From Bacteroidales bacterium (GTDB lineage: Bacteria; Bacteroidota; Bacteroidia; Bacteroidales; UBA10428), in NCBI GenBank assembly GCA_035299085.1, contig DATGXG010000039.1:1-64000 (forward strand): a stretch of DNA of 64,000 nucleotides. The letters are read 5' to 3'. The notes beneath the pieces are model-generated. The model did no database searches, had not been told where the DNA came from, and was given only the letters and a program-made list of their open reading frames with translations. Shown piece after piece: positions 51,456 through 60,862 of this stretch. The stretch's first letter is position 1. Each line of letters opens with the position of its first letter. A program made the translations under genes and the position numbers.

Positions 51456-52853
51456 TTAAAGGAAATCCCTGGGGTCCGTGATCTTGCCGGTAATGGCTGC
51501 GGCTGCAGCGGTGAGTGGACTTGCAAGGAATGTACGTGCGCCGGGTCCCTGCCTGCCTTCAAAATTCCGGTTTGATGTGGACACGGCATATTTACCTTCA
51601 GGTATTTTGTCGTCGTTCATAGCCAGGCATGCTGAACATCCGGGCTGGCGAAGTTCAAAGCCGGCTTCGGTAAGTATCCTGTCAATTCCTTCTGAAATTG
51701 CCTGTTTTTCTACCTGTTTTGATCCCGGAACGATCCATGCGGTTATGTTATCCGCTTTTTTCTTTCCTTTCACAAACGAGGCAAACTGGCGGAGGTCTTC
51801 GATCCTTCCGTTTGTGCAGCTTCCGACGAAAACATAATCAACCGGTTTGCCCATCATCGGCGTAGCCTGGTTGAGGTTCATGTACTGCATGGCCTTTTCA
51901 AAGGTGAGTTTGTTCGATTCGGGAAGCTCCCTGCTGTCGGGTATCCGGCCTGTAACTCCAACTCCCATACCCGGATTGGTTCCGTATGTGATCATCGGTT
52001 CAATATCTGCGGCATCATAATGCAGCTCAAGATCAAAAACAGCTTCCGGATCGGAAACCAGCGTTTTCCAGTAGGTGAGTTTCTTATCCCATTCGCCGTC
52101 TTTTGGTGCAAACTCACGATCCTTAAGGTATGCGAAAGTTGTCTCATCAGGAGCAATCAGACCACCCCTGGCGCCCATTTCAATGCTCATGTTGCAGACT
52201 GTCATGCGGCCTTCCATGGAAAGCGAACGGAAAGCAGAGCCGGCATATTCGATAAAGTATCCTGTGCCACCGCTGGCGGAAATCTTTGAAATGATATAAA
52301 GGATAAGATCTTTGGCTGTAACACCTTTGCCGAGTTTCCCGTCAACCGTGATCCGCATTTTCTTAGGCTTGGGCTGCATGATACACTGAGTGGCGAGCAC
52401 CATTTCCACCTCGCTTGTTCCGATTCCGAAGGCAACACAACCGAAAGCTCCATGTGTAGATGTGTGGCTGTCGCCGCATACAATCGTCATACCCGGCTGG
52501 GTAAAGCCCATCTCAGGGCCGATCACATGCACAATGCCCTGTTGAGGGTGGTTAAGACCATAATGCCTGATGCCGTGTTTCTTTGTGTTTTCAGTGAGCT
52601 TATCCACCTGGGTGCGTGAAAGCAGGTCGTGGATGGTCATATGCTGGTTCACTGTGGGAACATTGTGATCGGGCGTAGCCAGCGTCTGGTCGGGCCTGAA
52701 AACTTTCAGACCTCGTTTATCCAGTCCCGCAAAAGCCTGAGGACTCGTCACTTCATGAATCAGGTGCCTGTCGATGTACAGCACACTGGGACCGTCTTTT
52801 AACTCAGAAACCACATGCGCGTCCCAAACCTTGTCGAATAATGTCTTAGCCAA
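51456..52853 (-). CDS. leuC: 3-isopropylmalate dehydratase large subunit
   Basis: 465 residues, aconitase family. [36 protein letters not shown] and [11 protein letters not shown] carry the three cysteines of the [4Fe-4S] cluster and the substrate-binding residues. [16 protein letters not shown] opens the protein as usual for LeuC. The gap to leuA is 17 bp. Confidence 0.96.
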   Translation of the reverse strand: MAKTLFDKVWDAHVVSELKDGPSVLYIDRHLIHEVTSPQAFAGLDKRGLKVFRPDQTLATPDHNVPTVNQHMTIHDLLSRTQVDKLTENTKKHGIRHYGLNHPQQGIVHVIGPEMGFTQPGMTIVCGDSHTSTHGAFGCVAFGIGTSEVEMVLATQCIMQPKPKKMRITVDGKLGKGVTAKDLILYIISKISASGGTGYFIEYAGSAFRSLSMEGRMTVCNMSIEMGARGGLIAPDETTFAYLKDREFAPKDGEWDKKLTYWKTLVSDPEAVFDLELHYDAADIEPMITYGTNPGMGVGVTGRIPDSRELPESNKLTFEKAMQYMNLNQATPMMGKPVDYVFVGSCTNGRIEDLRQFASFVKGKKKADNITAWIVPGSKQVEKQAISEGIDRILTEAGFELRQPGCSACLAMNDDKIPEGKYAVSTSNRNFEGRQGPGARTFLASPLTAAAAAITGKITDPRDFL

Positions 52854-52870
52854 TTCTGTACGATTTAATG

Positions 52871-54364
52871 TTAAACAATTTTATTGATTGCACTGATCAA
52901 AGCCTCTACCGAAGCAGTGAGAATGTCGGTATGACCTGCGAAACCATAATACAGGTTACCGCGGTTTTCAATCTGGATATGAACCTTTCCGACATCATCG
53001 CTTCCGCGTGTGATGGCCTGTATGAGGAATTCCTCGAGCTTGATGTTGTGTCTTACGATACTGCGGACTGCCTTAAAGGCAGCGTCAACGGGACCGTTTC
53101 CTGATTCAGTTGCTGTAAAGCTTTCCCCGCTGATGCTCAACGTAACGGCTGCCATGGGGATTGCCGATTTACCGCCTATGATTTGTAAGTGCTCGAGCTT
53201 AATCCGGCTGCCGTTTGCACTTTCATTGCCCACAAGGAGTTCAAGATCTTCGTCCTTTACCTCCTTTTTGCGGTCGGCTACTTCAAGGAATTTAGTATAT
53301 ACCTGTTCCAGTTCTTCTCCTTCGAGCTGGTACCCGAGGTTTTGCAGTCTGTGTTTCAGGGCGGCCCTTCCGCTCCGCGCCGTAAGGGCAATGATGGATT
53401 CATTGATACCCACAGTTACCGGGTCGATGATCTCGTAGTTTTCACGGTTTTTCAGCACGCCGTCCTGGTGAATACCCGAAGAATGGGCAAATGCATTCCG
53501 GCCTACGATTGCTTTATTGGGCTGAACCGGCATGTTCATCAGGGATGATACCATGCGGCTGGTTTTATAAATATTTTCGGTTATAATACCTGTGTCAATT
53601 CCTATGTTTTTACGGCTTTTGAGGATCATCACCACTTCTTCGAGTGAAGTGTTTCCGGCCCTTTCGCCAATACCGTTAACTGTAACCTCAACCTGTCGGG
53701 CGCCGTTCAGCACCGCACTGATGGAGTTGGCAGTGGCCATGCCCAGGTCGTTGTGGCAATGGGTAGAAATGACTGCCTTGTGGATTCCTTTTACATTTTC
53801 AACAAGGTAACGGATTTTAGCACCGTATTCTTCAGGAAGGCAATAACCGGTGGTGTCAGGAATATTCACAACGGTGGCGCCAGCCTTGATAACCGCTTCG
53901 ATAACCCGGGCCAGGTATTCATTGTCGCTCCGGCCGGCGTCTTCGGCGTAGAATTCAACGTCTTCCACGTAATTCTTCGCATACTTAACGGCGGCGACGG
54001 CTCTTTCAATGATTTCTTCCGGGGTGGCGTTGAATTTGTATTTGATATGGTAGGGTGATGTTCCGATACCTGTATGGATGCGTTTTCTTTTTGCGTATTT
54101 AAGGGCTTCGGAGGCCACATCGATGTCTTTCTCGACGGCTCTTGTGAGAGCGCAGATAACAGGGTATTTAACCACTTTGGATATTTCTTCGACAGAATGG
54201 AAATCACCGGGACTGGATATCGGGAAACCGGCTTCTAGTACGTCAACACCTAGAGCCTCGAGGGCCCGGGCCACTTCAATTTTTTCTACTGTGTTTAACT
54301 GGCATCCGGGAACCTGTTCCCCGTCTCTCAGTGTGGTGTCGAAAATAAATAATCTGTCGCTCAT
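52871..54364 (-). CDS. leuA: 2-isopropylmalate synthase
   Basis: 497 residues. [73 protein letters not shown] and [13 protein letters not shown] are the LeuA signatures. The C-terminal regulatory domain (about 370-497) that binds leucine is present. It makes the first committed step of leucine synthesis. First structural gene of the operon, preceded by the attenuator at 54389-54514. Confidence 0.96.
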   Translation of the reverse strand: MSDRLFIFDTTLRDGEQVPGCQLNTVEKIEVARALEALGVDVLEAGFPISSPGDFHSVEEISKVVKYPVICALTRAVEKDIDVASEALKYAKRKRIHTGIGTSPYHIKYKFNATPEEIIERAVAAVKYAKNYVEDVEFYAEDAGRSDNEYLARVIEAVIKAGATVVNIPDTTGYCLPEEYGAKIRYLVENVKGIHKAVISTHCHNDLGMATANSISAVLNGARQVEVTVNGIGERAGNTSLEEVVMILKSRKNIGIDTGIITENIYKTSRMVSSLMNMPVQPNKAIVGRNAFAHSSGIHQDGVLKNRENYEIIDPVTVGINESIIALTARSGRAALKHRLQNLGYQLEGEELEQVYTKFLEVADRKKEVKDEDLELLVGNESANGSRIKLEHLQIIGGKSAIPMAAVTLSISGESFTATESGNGPVDAAFKAVRSIVRHNIKLEEFLIQAITRGSDDVGKVHIQIENRGNLYYGFAGHTDILTASVEALISAINKIV

Positions 54365-54388
54365 AATGATATGGTTTTATTAATAATC

Positions 54389-54423
54389 AAAAGAGCCATC
54401 CTCGTTCTGAGAATGGCTCTTTT
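54389..54423 (-). terminator. Attenuator terminator of the leu operon
   Basis: AAAAGAGCCAT (54389-54399) and ATGGCTCTTTT (54413-54423) form a perfect 11-bp stem, followed on the minus strand by TTTTGATTATTAAT. It lies 25 bp before the leuA start and 26 bp after the leader stop. A 9-bp alternative pairing, TGAGAATGG at 54408-54416 with CCATTCTCA at 54443-54451, would break it; that second arm contains the leader stop codon. Confidence 0.9.
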
Positions 54424-54448
54424 ATATTTTGTCACAGACATACCATTC

Positions 54449-54514
54449 TCACTCCGGTGTCTTAAGAAGGAGACCAAGAATAATAATGTTAAAAATGATA
54501 GCCTGATTTTTCAT
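54449..54514 (-). CDS. leuL: leu operon leader peptide (21 residues)
   Basis: ATG at 54512-54514, TGA at 54449-54451. It starts MKNQ, then AIIFNIIILGLLL with five Ile codons and four Leu codons at residues 6-17, and ends KTPE. Position between a good promoter and a terminator, and the run of pathway-product codons, identify it as an attenuation leader. Both amino acids fit, because the operon makes leucine and, through CimA, isoleucine. Stalling at these codons would leave 54443-54451 free to form the antiterminator. Confidence 0.88.
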   Translation of the reverse strand: MKNQAIIFNIIILGLLLKTPE

Positions 54515-54534
54515 TGAATCAATTTTTCAGAATG

Positions 54535-54565
54535 CAAATATAATGACAAAAATCATATTTGCAAA
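54535..54565 (-). promoter_or_regulatory. Bacteroidota-type promoter of the leu operon
   Basis: On the minus strand TTTG (54565-54562), 19 bp, then TATATTTG (54542-54535): an exact match to the -33/-7 consensus TTTG-N19-TAnnTTTG of the primary sigma factor. Transcription would start near 54529, about 15 bp before the leader ATG. Confidence 0.8.
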
Positions 54566-54591
54566 AAAAGGGGGAAAAAAGATTAAGTGCT

Positions 54592-54812
54592 CGTCATTGC
54601 GAGGAGCGAGAATTAATATTGATTATAGAACCACTTAAATGCGACGAAGCAATCTGCCAGCACAGGCAATGCTTTGCAAAGAGATATTTACAAATCGGTT
54701 TCGGCAATTGTGTTGGTACTCTTTGCAAGGCTCTTCCTGTTCGGTCAGATTGCTTCGTCGCCAGTAAATTTGTCTATTTGATTTAATTTAATTCAAGCTC
54801 CTCGCAATGACG
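54592..54812. repeat. Close inverted pair of the GCGAGGAGC/GCGACGAAGC repeat (no gene inside)
   Basis: Plus-orientation copy 54592-54683, minus-orientation copy 54719-54812, about 35 bp apart. Orientation relative to each other is the same as the two repeats bounding each GIY-YIG gene, with the gene missing. It lies between the leu promoter and yebC. Confidence 0.9.
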
Positions 54813-54824
54813 GCTTGGTTTTGT

Positions 54825-55565
54825 CTATTCCATGGCATTCATCAGTTCCTCGGTCATCTCGAGGTTATGGTAAACGTTCTGAACATCGTCAACGTCCTCA
54901 AATTCTTCGATTATTTTAAGCACTTTCTGGGCGGAGTCGACATCAAGTTTCTTTGTATCGTTGGGAATGCGCTGCAGGGTTGCATTTTCTATTTTAACAC
55001 CCATTTCTTCCAGTTTCTTATGAACCTTGCCAAAATCCTCAACAGCACAAGTGATTTCAAAAACATCGTCGTTCAGATCAATATCTTCGACGCCGGCATC
55101 AATGACTTCGAGTTCAAATTCTTCGGGATTGATATTTCCTTTTGGCACAGTAAAAACTCCTTTACGGTCGAAAATGAAAGCGAGTGATCCATTGGTTCCA
55201 AGGTTGCCGCCGCGTTTGTTGAAGATCGCCCTGATGTTGCCCACCGTACGCTGGTTATTGTCTGTGAGACATTCAATAAACACCGCCACACCATGGGGTG
55301 CATAACCCTCAAAGCTCACTTCCTGGAGATTGGCTCCTTCATTGCTGGCTTTATTAATGGCCCTGTCCACATTATCCTTTGGCATATTGGCTCCTTTGGC
55401 ATTCTGCACGGCCAGGCGAAGCCTCGGATTATTTTCAACTGCAGCACCGCCTTCTTTAACGGCTATCTGGATTTCCTTTACTATGCGTGAAAAAATCTTT
55501 CCTCTTTTTGCATCAAGAGCTCCTTTTTTCCGCTTAATGGTTGACCATTTACTATGACCCGACAT
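54825..55565 (-). CDS. yebC: YebC/PmpR-family protein (TACO1-like)
   Basis: 246 residues from the ATG at 55565, giving the canonical MSGHSKWSTIKRKKGALDAK. NMPKDNVDRAINKA, FEGYAPHGVAVFIECLTDN and NGSLAFIFDRKGVF are the family landmarks. Members bind DNA as regulators or help ribosomes through difficult stretches such as polyproline; which applies here is not visible. A TATTTTTG box lies about 35 bp upstream. Confidence 0.93.
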   Translation of the reverse strand: MSGHSKWSTIKRKKGALDAKRGKIFSRIVKEIQIAVKEGGAAVENNPRLRLAVQNAKGANMPKDNVDRAINKASNEGANLQEVSFEGYAPHGVAVFIECLTDNNQRTVGNIRAIFNKRGGNLGTNGSLAFIFDRKGVFTVPKGNINPEEFELEVIDAGVEDIDLNDDVFEITCAVEDFGKVHKKLEEMGVKIENATLQRIPNDTKKLDVDSAQKVLKIIEEFEDVDDVQNVYHNLEMTEELMNAME

Positions 55566-55747
55566 ATGGATTTTTTTTGTTTTTAAGAAAAGTATGCAAA
55601 AATAATAATTTACTGTCAACCGGGAAAACGGAAAAGGGTTAAATTATATCATAAGTGTCTTATTAAGTATGAAGTACTTGTTTTGAATCAAACAAAACTG
55701 TAACTTTTAGCACAGCCGTTTGTTCTCATTCAAGTAACCTCAAACGT

Positions 55748-58168
55748 ATGAAATTTATTAAATGTTTGCGGATCTGGTTGTTGTTACCGGTATCGGCAGC
55801 AGCTGTCTTCCTGGCAGGATTTGCCTTGGAAGACCTGCGTTTTAAAAGAATCAACGATGCGTTAAACAAATATAACTACCTGTTCCCGCAGCAAAAAGTA
55901 TATCTTCATATCGATAAAAAGGTTTACAGGGGAGGAGACGATCTGTGGATTAAGGCCTATTTACTGAACGGTACGGATCATTTGCCCGATACCTTCAGCA
56001 CCAATCTGTATGTTGAAGTTATGAGTCCGGGCCAGACCCGGGTTGAAATCAAGCGACTGCAAATTCTTAACGGTTTCGGGGTCGGTGATTTTCATTTATC
56101 CGATACGCTACCTGAAGGACTATACCAAATCAGGGCGTTTACTGCATGGATGAAAAATTTTGATCCTGATTTTTTCTTTAAAAGGAATTTCCAGGTAATG
56201 AATCCGGATTATTCAAGGCTTATCTCTCCGAAACAGGCCCGTGAAAACAAGAAAGCACTTAAGAAAATGTTCGGTACCGATTATACCGATGTGGATCTCC
56301 AGTTTATGCCAGAAGGAGGTTACCTTGTAAACGGTCTTGAAAGCGTTGTGGGTTTTAAGGCCATAAATAAACCGGGAAAAGGAGTGGATATTGAAGGTGA
56401 AATCCGTGACAGCAAAGGAAAAAGAGTCACCGGTTTTAAAACGTTATATAAAGGAATCGGCACATTCCGGTTTACCCCTGTAAAAGGCCTGAAATACTTT
56501 GCCGTAGCCAAAACCGGTGAAAAGGAGATTAAGGTTCCCCTTCCACAGCCCCTCGAATTTGGCCTCGTGATGCATACTGAAAACACGCCCGACCATGTAG
56601 CTATACATTTTGTTTCAAACAGACATTCAAATGATCCGGCAGCCAATGATCTCATTGTCGTAGGTCAAATAGGAGGAAGAATCTATTTCAGTAAAACGAT
56701 CAGTCTTAACCAGGGTAAGGCTTTTCTTGAAATACCCAGAAATATTTTTCCAAGCGGGATCATGCAATTAACGGCCTTTTCAGGACGGGGCACGCCACTG
56801 GCAGAAAGGCTTGTTTTTATTAACATGCTGGGTGCTATGAAAATCAGTTATACCGTGGCAGATTCGGCATCGGATAACGGGAATAAAGTTCTTGTTAAAT
56901 TCCTTGTAACCGACAGAACCAACCGGCCTTTACTGGCAAATCTGTCCATGGCTGTTTTGAAGGATAACGATGATGAGACTGAATCAAACCGTGACAATAT
57001 CCTCAGTAACCTGCTTCTTGTATCGGATCTGAAAGGATATATCGAGGATCCGCTGGATTACTTTATGAACCCGGGCGAAAACAATGATTCAAAACTGGAT
57101 AACCTGATGCTGACACAGGGATGGCGCAGGTTTGAATGGAAAGATGTACTTGCCGGCGAATATCCTGAAATAAAATACAAAGAGGAAAAAGGAATCACTA
57201 TTTCAGGAAGGATCACCCGTGATTTCTTCAATCTTCCGATAGAAAACTGCAAGGTGCAGTTGTCAATTATGGATCAGTATAACGATGTGTTTACAAAGTA
57301 TTCGGGTGACAATGGAGTTTTTGAATTCGACAGCATGGTCTATTTCGATACAATCAGTGTGAAAATTGAAGCATGGCGGCGTTCAGGAAGAAGGAACCTT
57401 GTGATTCAGCTTCCGGATTACGAGGAGGATAAGGTTGTGGGTCACGTGGGCGATTACACCCTTACAACCTATTCCGACAGGGATAAGAAAGAACACAGGA
57501 AGAAAATGTACGCTGAAAATCTGAAATTATATAAAAAGGAAAAGGCCGCAGAGGAGGAAGAGAGAAAGAACAGCCTGCAGGGATTATACGGGGAACCTGA
57601 TTTTGTATTGTATAACAAGGATTTCCATATGGTAAACGGAAACATTCTGGATGTAATGAAAGGCCGGGTTCCCGGCGTTATGATAACAGGTAACAATGTG
57701 GTGATCCGGGGGCTTAACACCCTCTTTGGAAGCAGTCAGCCGTTATACCTCGTTGACGGTGCGCCGGTGATGGATGTAAGCTCAGTGACTTCCATTCCAT
57801 TGCAGGATATTGAAAGGGTTGAGGTGCTGAAAGGCCCGAAGACATCATTTTACGGTTCACGGGGTGCAAACGGAGTCATAGCCGTATATACAAAAAGGGG
57901 TGAGTTTCTGATTCGGGGTAAGATTGAATTTGATATGCTTGGTTACAACACTCCCCGCGTATTTTATCAACCAAAATATAAGCCTGATAAAGAACCTCCG
58001 TATAACTATACAATAGCCTGGATACCGGTTATAATAACCGATTCAACCGGAAGAGGAAAAGCTGAATTTGACAAACCGGTTATCAACGGCAAATATCACT
58101 TCGACGTCCAGGGCGTTTCCTATTCCGGCCATGCCGGCTTTTCGGAATCATTGATTGAGGCGGAGTAA
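55748..58168 (+). CDS. Exported MG2/TonB-plug protein without a beta-barrel
   Basis: 806 residues. Signal peptide (LLLPVSAAAVFLAGFA). The N-terminal part starts with an MG2-like domain (QQKVYLHIDKKVYRGGDDLW, in parts), several beta domains follow, and a carboxypeptidase-regulatory-like insert (ISGRITRDFFNLPIENCKVQ) is at about 480-500. Near 640-720 is a TonB plug domain: VVIRGLNTLFG, PLYLVDGAPVMD, IERVEVLKGPKTSFYG and GANGVIAVYT. The protein ends about 85 residues later, so no outer-membrane barrel follows. This barrel-less architecture recurs in Bacteroidota but its role is unknown. Confidence 0.82.
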   Translation: MKFIKCLRIWLLLPVSAAAVFLAGFALEDLRFKRINDALNKYNYLFPQQKVYLHIDKKVYRGGDDLWIKAYLLNGTDHLPDTFSTNLYVEVMSPGQTRVEIKRLQILNGFGVGDFHLSDTLPEGLYQIRAFTAWMKNFDPDFFFKRNFQVMNPDYSRLISPKQARENKKALKKMFGTDYTDVDLQFMPEGGYLVNGLESVVGFKAINKPGKGVDIEGEIRDSKGKRVTGFKTLYKGIGTFRFTPVKGLKYFAVAKTGEKEIKVPLPQPLEFGLVMHTENTPDHVAIHFVSNRHSNDPAANDLIVVGQIGGRIYFSKTISLNQGKAFLEIPRNIFPSGIMQLTAFSGRGTPLAERLVFINMLGAMKISYTVADSASDNGNKVLVKFLVTDRTNRPLLANLSMAVLKDNDDETESNRDNILSNLLLVSDLKGYIEDPLDYFMNPGENNDSKLDNLMLTQGWRRFEWKDVLAGEYPEIKYKEEKGITISGRITRDFFNLPIENCKVQLSIMDQYNDVFTKYSGDNGVFEFDSMVYFDTISVKIEAWRRSGRRNLVIQLPDYEEDKVVGHVGDYTLTTYSDRDKKEHRKKMYAENLKLYKKEKAAEEEERKNSLQGLYGEPDFVLYNKDFHMVNGNILDVMKGRVPGVMITGNNVVIRGLNTLFGSSQPLYLVDGAPVMDVSSVTSIPLQDIERVEVLKGPKTSFYGSRGANGVIAVYTKRGEFLIRGKIEFDMLGYNTPRVFYQPKYKPDKEPPYNYTIAWIPVIITDSTGRGKAEFDKPVINGKYHFDVQGVSYSGHAGFSESLIEAE

Positions 58169-58329
58169 AAGAGGGTATTAGTCTGTTAGTCTATTAGTGT
58201 GTTAGTCTGTTAGGAAAAACTGATTCAATTCGAAATCAATTATTTATTGAATATCGTTGTAACAATTCATTGACTTATAATGTATAATCAACCGGTTTTG
58301 AATTGCACCATCTAAACCGCAGTTGTATT
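58169..58329. repeat. Short TTAGTCTGTTAG tandem, otherwise unremarkable
   Basis: 58176-58222 has four TTAGTCTxTTAG units; the rest is plain AT-rich sequence with no clear promoter. Confidence 0.6.
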
Positions 58330-60294
58330 ATGAGAAAGGCATTGGTTATACTTGTTTTGTCTGGCCTGTTTTTTTACGGCCATGGACAAACCCTGCCCAA
58401 AAACGACCCTTTGAAGCTCGACGCCGATTACTATCTTATGGATAAAGATTTTAAGAAGGCAATGAACAATTATCTGACTGTTTTAAAGACCGAACCGGAT
58501 AACGCGGATATCAAATATAAGATAGGAATCTGTTACCTGAATTCCGAGAATGAAAAAGCAAAGGCAATTCCCTATTTGCAGGAAGCGTCGTTAAAAGTAT
58601 CCGAAAAATACAACTCGAGTTCTTTCAAAGAAACGAATGCTCCCGTAGATGCATTTTTTCTGCTTGGCAGTGCTTACCGCATCAATAACCAGCTTGATGA
58701 GGCTATGAATGCTTACAGCAGCTACAAGAATTACCTTGATCCGAAAGATGATTACAACCTGAGTGTGGTTGATCAGTATCTTAAGAACTGTGAATATGCA
58801 AAAAGCATGAAAGAACACCCGGTTCAACTTACAACAGTTAACCTGGGGAGTCCTGTTAACACTGTTTCTGCCAATTACAATGCCATTATCTCGGGTGACG
58901 GGAAGACTCTTTTTTATACATCCCCTTCGAGACAGGGGTATGATATTTTCATGTGCACCCGGGTTGATTCTGCCTGGAGTTCTCCAAAACTGATGACATC
59001 AGCGCTCGGATCCAGCAAATATATGCTGACAACCGATTTGTCACGCGACGGTCAAACTCTGTTGCTGACTCTTGAAGATCCTTTAAATTCCGAAATTTAT
59101 ATAAGTCATCTTGCCAAAGGAAGATGGTCAAAGGCCGAGCCCCTGCCCAAGGAGATTAACAGCAAATACAATGAAACACATGCCAGCCTGTCGACTGACG
59201 GCAAAACGATCTTTTTTACAAGTGACCGCAAAGGCGGCCTGGGTGACCTGGATATTTATAAATCGGTGCTTGATGTGAAGGGTTCATGGGGAAAGGCAGA
59301 GAACCTCGGACCTGTAATCAATACCCGATATAATGAAGAAACACCTTTTATGGCCGAACAGGGCGACAAACTTTTTTTCAGCTCCGAAGGGCATGAGGGG
59401 ATGGGGGGTTATGATATTTTTTATTATGATTTCAGTAATCCTGCTGCAGGAGTGGTCAACCTGGGATTTCCGCTCAATTCAACAGATAATGACCTGTTTT
59501 ACATGCCTGTCGGTGATGGCATGACCGGTTATTATTCTCTTGCTGCCAGTGATGCCATAGGAGGCAGGGATATTTACAGGGTAACCGTGGAAGAAAGAGT
59601 GGGAGACGAGGAGAATGGGAGAGTGGGAGAAATGCTTGCGGAGGCAATACCTGACAGCGTCGTTCCGGAAGAGGCAAAACCTGACAGCGTCGCAGACCTG
59701 ACAGCGTTTGCTACTGAAGAAAGAGTGGGAGACGGGGAGACGGGGAGAGTGGGAGAAGAATCTGAACAGGCAAAACCTGACAGCGTCGCAGACCTGACAG
59801 CGTTTACTCCGGAAGAAAGAGTGGGAGACGGGGAGACGGGGAGTGTGGGAGAAGCTTCTTCCATGGCATTTTCCTATAAAGTCCAGATCATGGCCCTTAA
59901 AAAACCTGTTGATTTTAAGAAATTCGATAATCTTTCCGGAGTTGTGGTTTCCTATCAGAATGATACCTGGTATCGTTACACGCTTGGCAATTTTAGTAAC
60001 CGCAGCGAAGCTGAAGTTTTGCTGGGTGAGTTGGTCGCCAAAGGTTACCATGATGCTTTTATAAAAACAGAGGCTATTTTCCCGAAGTTCACGATACAAA
60101 TTATGGCTGTTCCGGGACCTCTCGTTGATATGTCGGCTTTTTCACAGCTTCCTGAGATATTTGCCACAAGGGGAACAGATCATTTCTGCCGCTATACAAC
60201 CGGCGAATTCGGTACCAAAGAGGAAGCCCTCATTAGCCTCAACGACATAAAGGAAAAATTTGACGGGGCATTTGTGACGGTTGTGGGGTGGTAG
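58330..60294 (+). CDS. TPR/PD40/SPOR exported protein with repeat-derived linker
   Basis: 654 residues from the ATG at 58330 (MRKALVILVLSGLFF); an ATG 27 bp earlier is less likely. Signal peptide; TPR-like helices (YYLMDKDFKKAMNNYLTVLK, in parts); a PD40 beta-propeller (ISGDGKTLFYTSPSRQGYDI, LSTDGKTIFFTSDRKGGLGD); and two SPOR-like units at the end (YKVQIMALKKPVDFKKF; FTIQIMAVPGPLVDM). Between propeller and SPOR units, about residues 420-511 are repeats such as PDSVADLTAF and EERVGDGETGRVGE. These are encoded by CCTGACAGCGTC and GAGTGGGAGACGGGGAGA units also found between genes. Probably periplasmic or outer-membrane, binding murein. Confidence 0.82.
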   Translation: MRKALVILVLSGLFFYGHGQTLPKNDPLKLDADYYLMDKDFKKAMNNYLTVLKTEPDNADIKYKIGICYLNSENEKAKAIPYLQEASLKVSEKYNSSSFKETNAPVDAFFLLGSAYRINNQLDEAMNAYSSYKNYLDPKDDYNLSVVDQYLKNCEYAKSMKEHPVQLTTVNLGSPVNTVSANYNAIISGDGKTLFYTSPSRQGYDIFMCTRVDSAWSSPKLMTSALGSSKYMLTTDLSRDGQTLLLTLEDPLNSEIYISHLAKGRWSKAEPLPKEINSKYNETHASLSTDGKTIFFTSDRKGGLGDLDIYKSVLDVKGSWGKAENLGPVINTRYNEETPFMAEQGDKLFFSSEGHEGMGGYDIFYYDFSNPAAGVVNLGFPLNSTDNDLFYMPVGDGMTGYYSLAASDAIGGRDIYRVTVEERVGDEENGRVGEMLAEAIPDSVVPEEAKPDSVADLTAFATEERVGDGETGRVGEESEQAKPDSVADLTAFTPEERVGDGETGSVGEASSMAFSYKVQIMALKKPVDFKKFDNLSGVVVSYQNDTWYRYTLGNFSNRSEAEVLLGELVAKGYHDAFIKTEAIFPKFTIQIMAVPGPLVDMSAFSQLPEIFATRGTDHFCRYTTGEFGTKEEALISLNDIKEKFDGAFVTVVGW

Positions 60295-60300
60295 TGAGAG

Positions 60301-60862
60301 CTTTTTGGGGCTATCCGCCCCAAGCCCTGAGTCACTTTTTTTCTGCAGCAAAAAAAAGTGACCAAAAAATGCCGCCGCTGCTGAAAAAATCGCTAAAAAT
60401 TAATTCACTGCGCTAAAAGAAAAGAACTCTCCCGATCAAGAATTCTGTGAATTTCAGTGCCCTGAAATTCTACAGATTCTAGATCGGGATCAGACAGCTT
60501 TTCTTTTTTAACGCTTCGTGAATTAATTTTCTTAACGCGTTTTTTCAGAGGCGGACATAGCGGTACTCAGGCGTAATCACTATGTTAAATGAAGCGGATA
60601 GTCAATTTGACCATCTCACAGCTTTTTATTTAAACCACAGCCATAATCGAAGCACCGTGCGGTGGCCGGGACAAAACGTCGAGCCGGCGTGGCTGTGAAT
60701 GTTGCAAGGCTGGAATTTCTTACAAGCGAGCTTGCGTCCGGTTGTTAGAAATTCCTGCCTTGCAGCAGAGCGGGCTGGGAGTCGTTTTGTCTGGTCTTTT
60801 CTTTGCTTCTTTCTTTGTGACAGGACAAAGAAAGAAGTGGGGTTCGGGGTGAAACCCCGATC
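60301..60862. repeat. Large inverted-repeat element, non-coding
   Basis: Several nested inverted repeats. AAAATTAATTCACTGCGCTAA near 60397 pairs with TTAACGCTTCGTGAATTAATTTT (parts) near 60520. AATTTCAG/CTGAAATT lies in the centre. To the right, TGCAAGGCTGGAATTTCTTA (60708) pairs with AGAAATTCCTGCCTTGCA (60744), and GACAAAACG with CGTTTTGTC. CACTTTTTTTCTGCAG-type palindrome at 60331. No reading frame fits a known protein. Confidence 0.8.

Noticed and set aside
54389..54565. T-box or riboswitch before leuA
   Set aside because: No T-box motif or known aptamer is seen, and the leader peptide with overlapping antiterminator explains the sequence fully.
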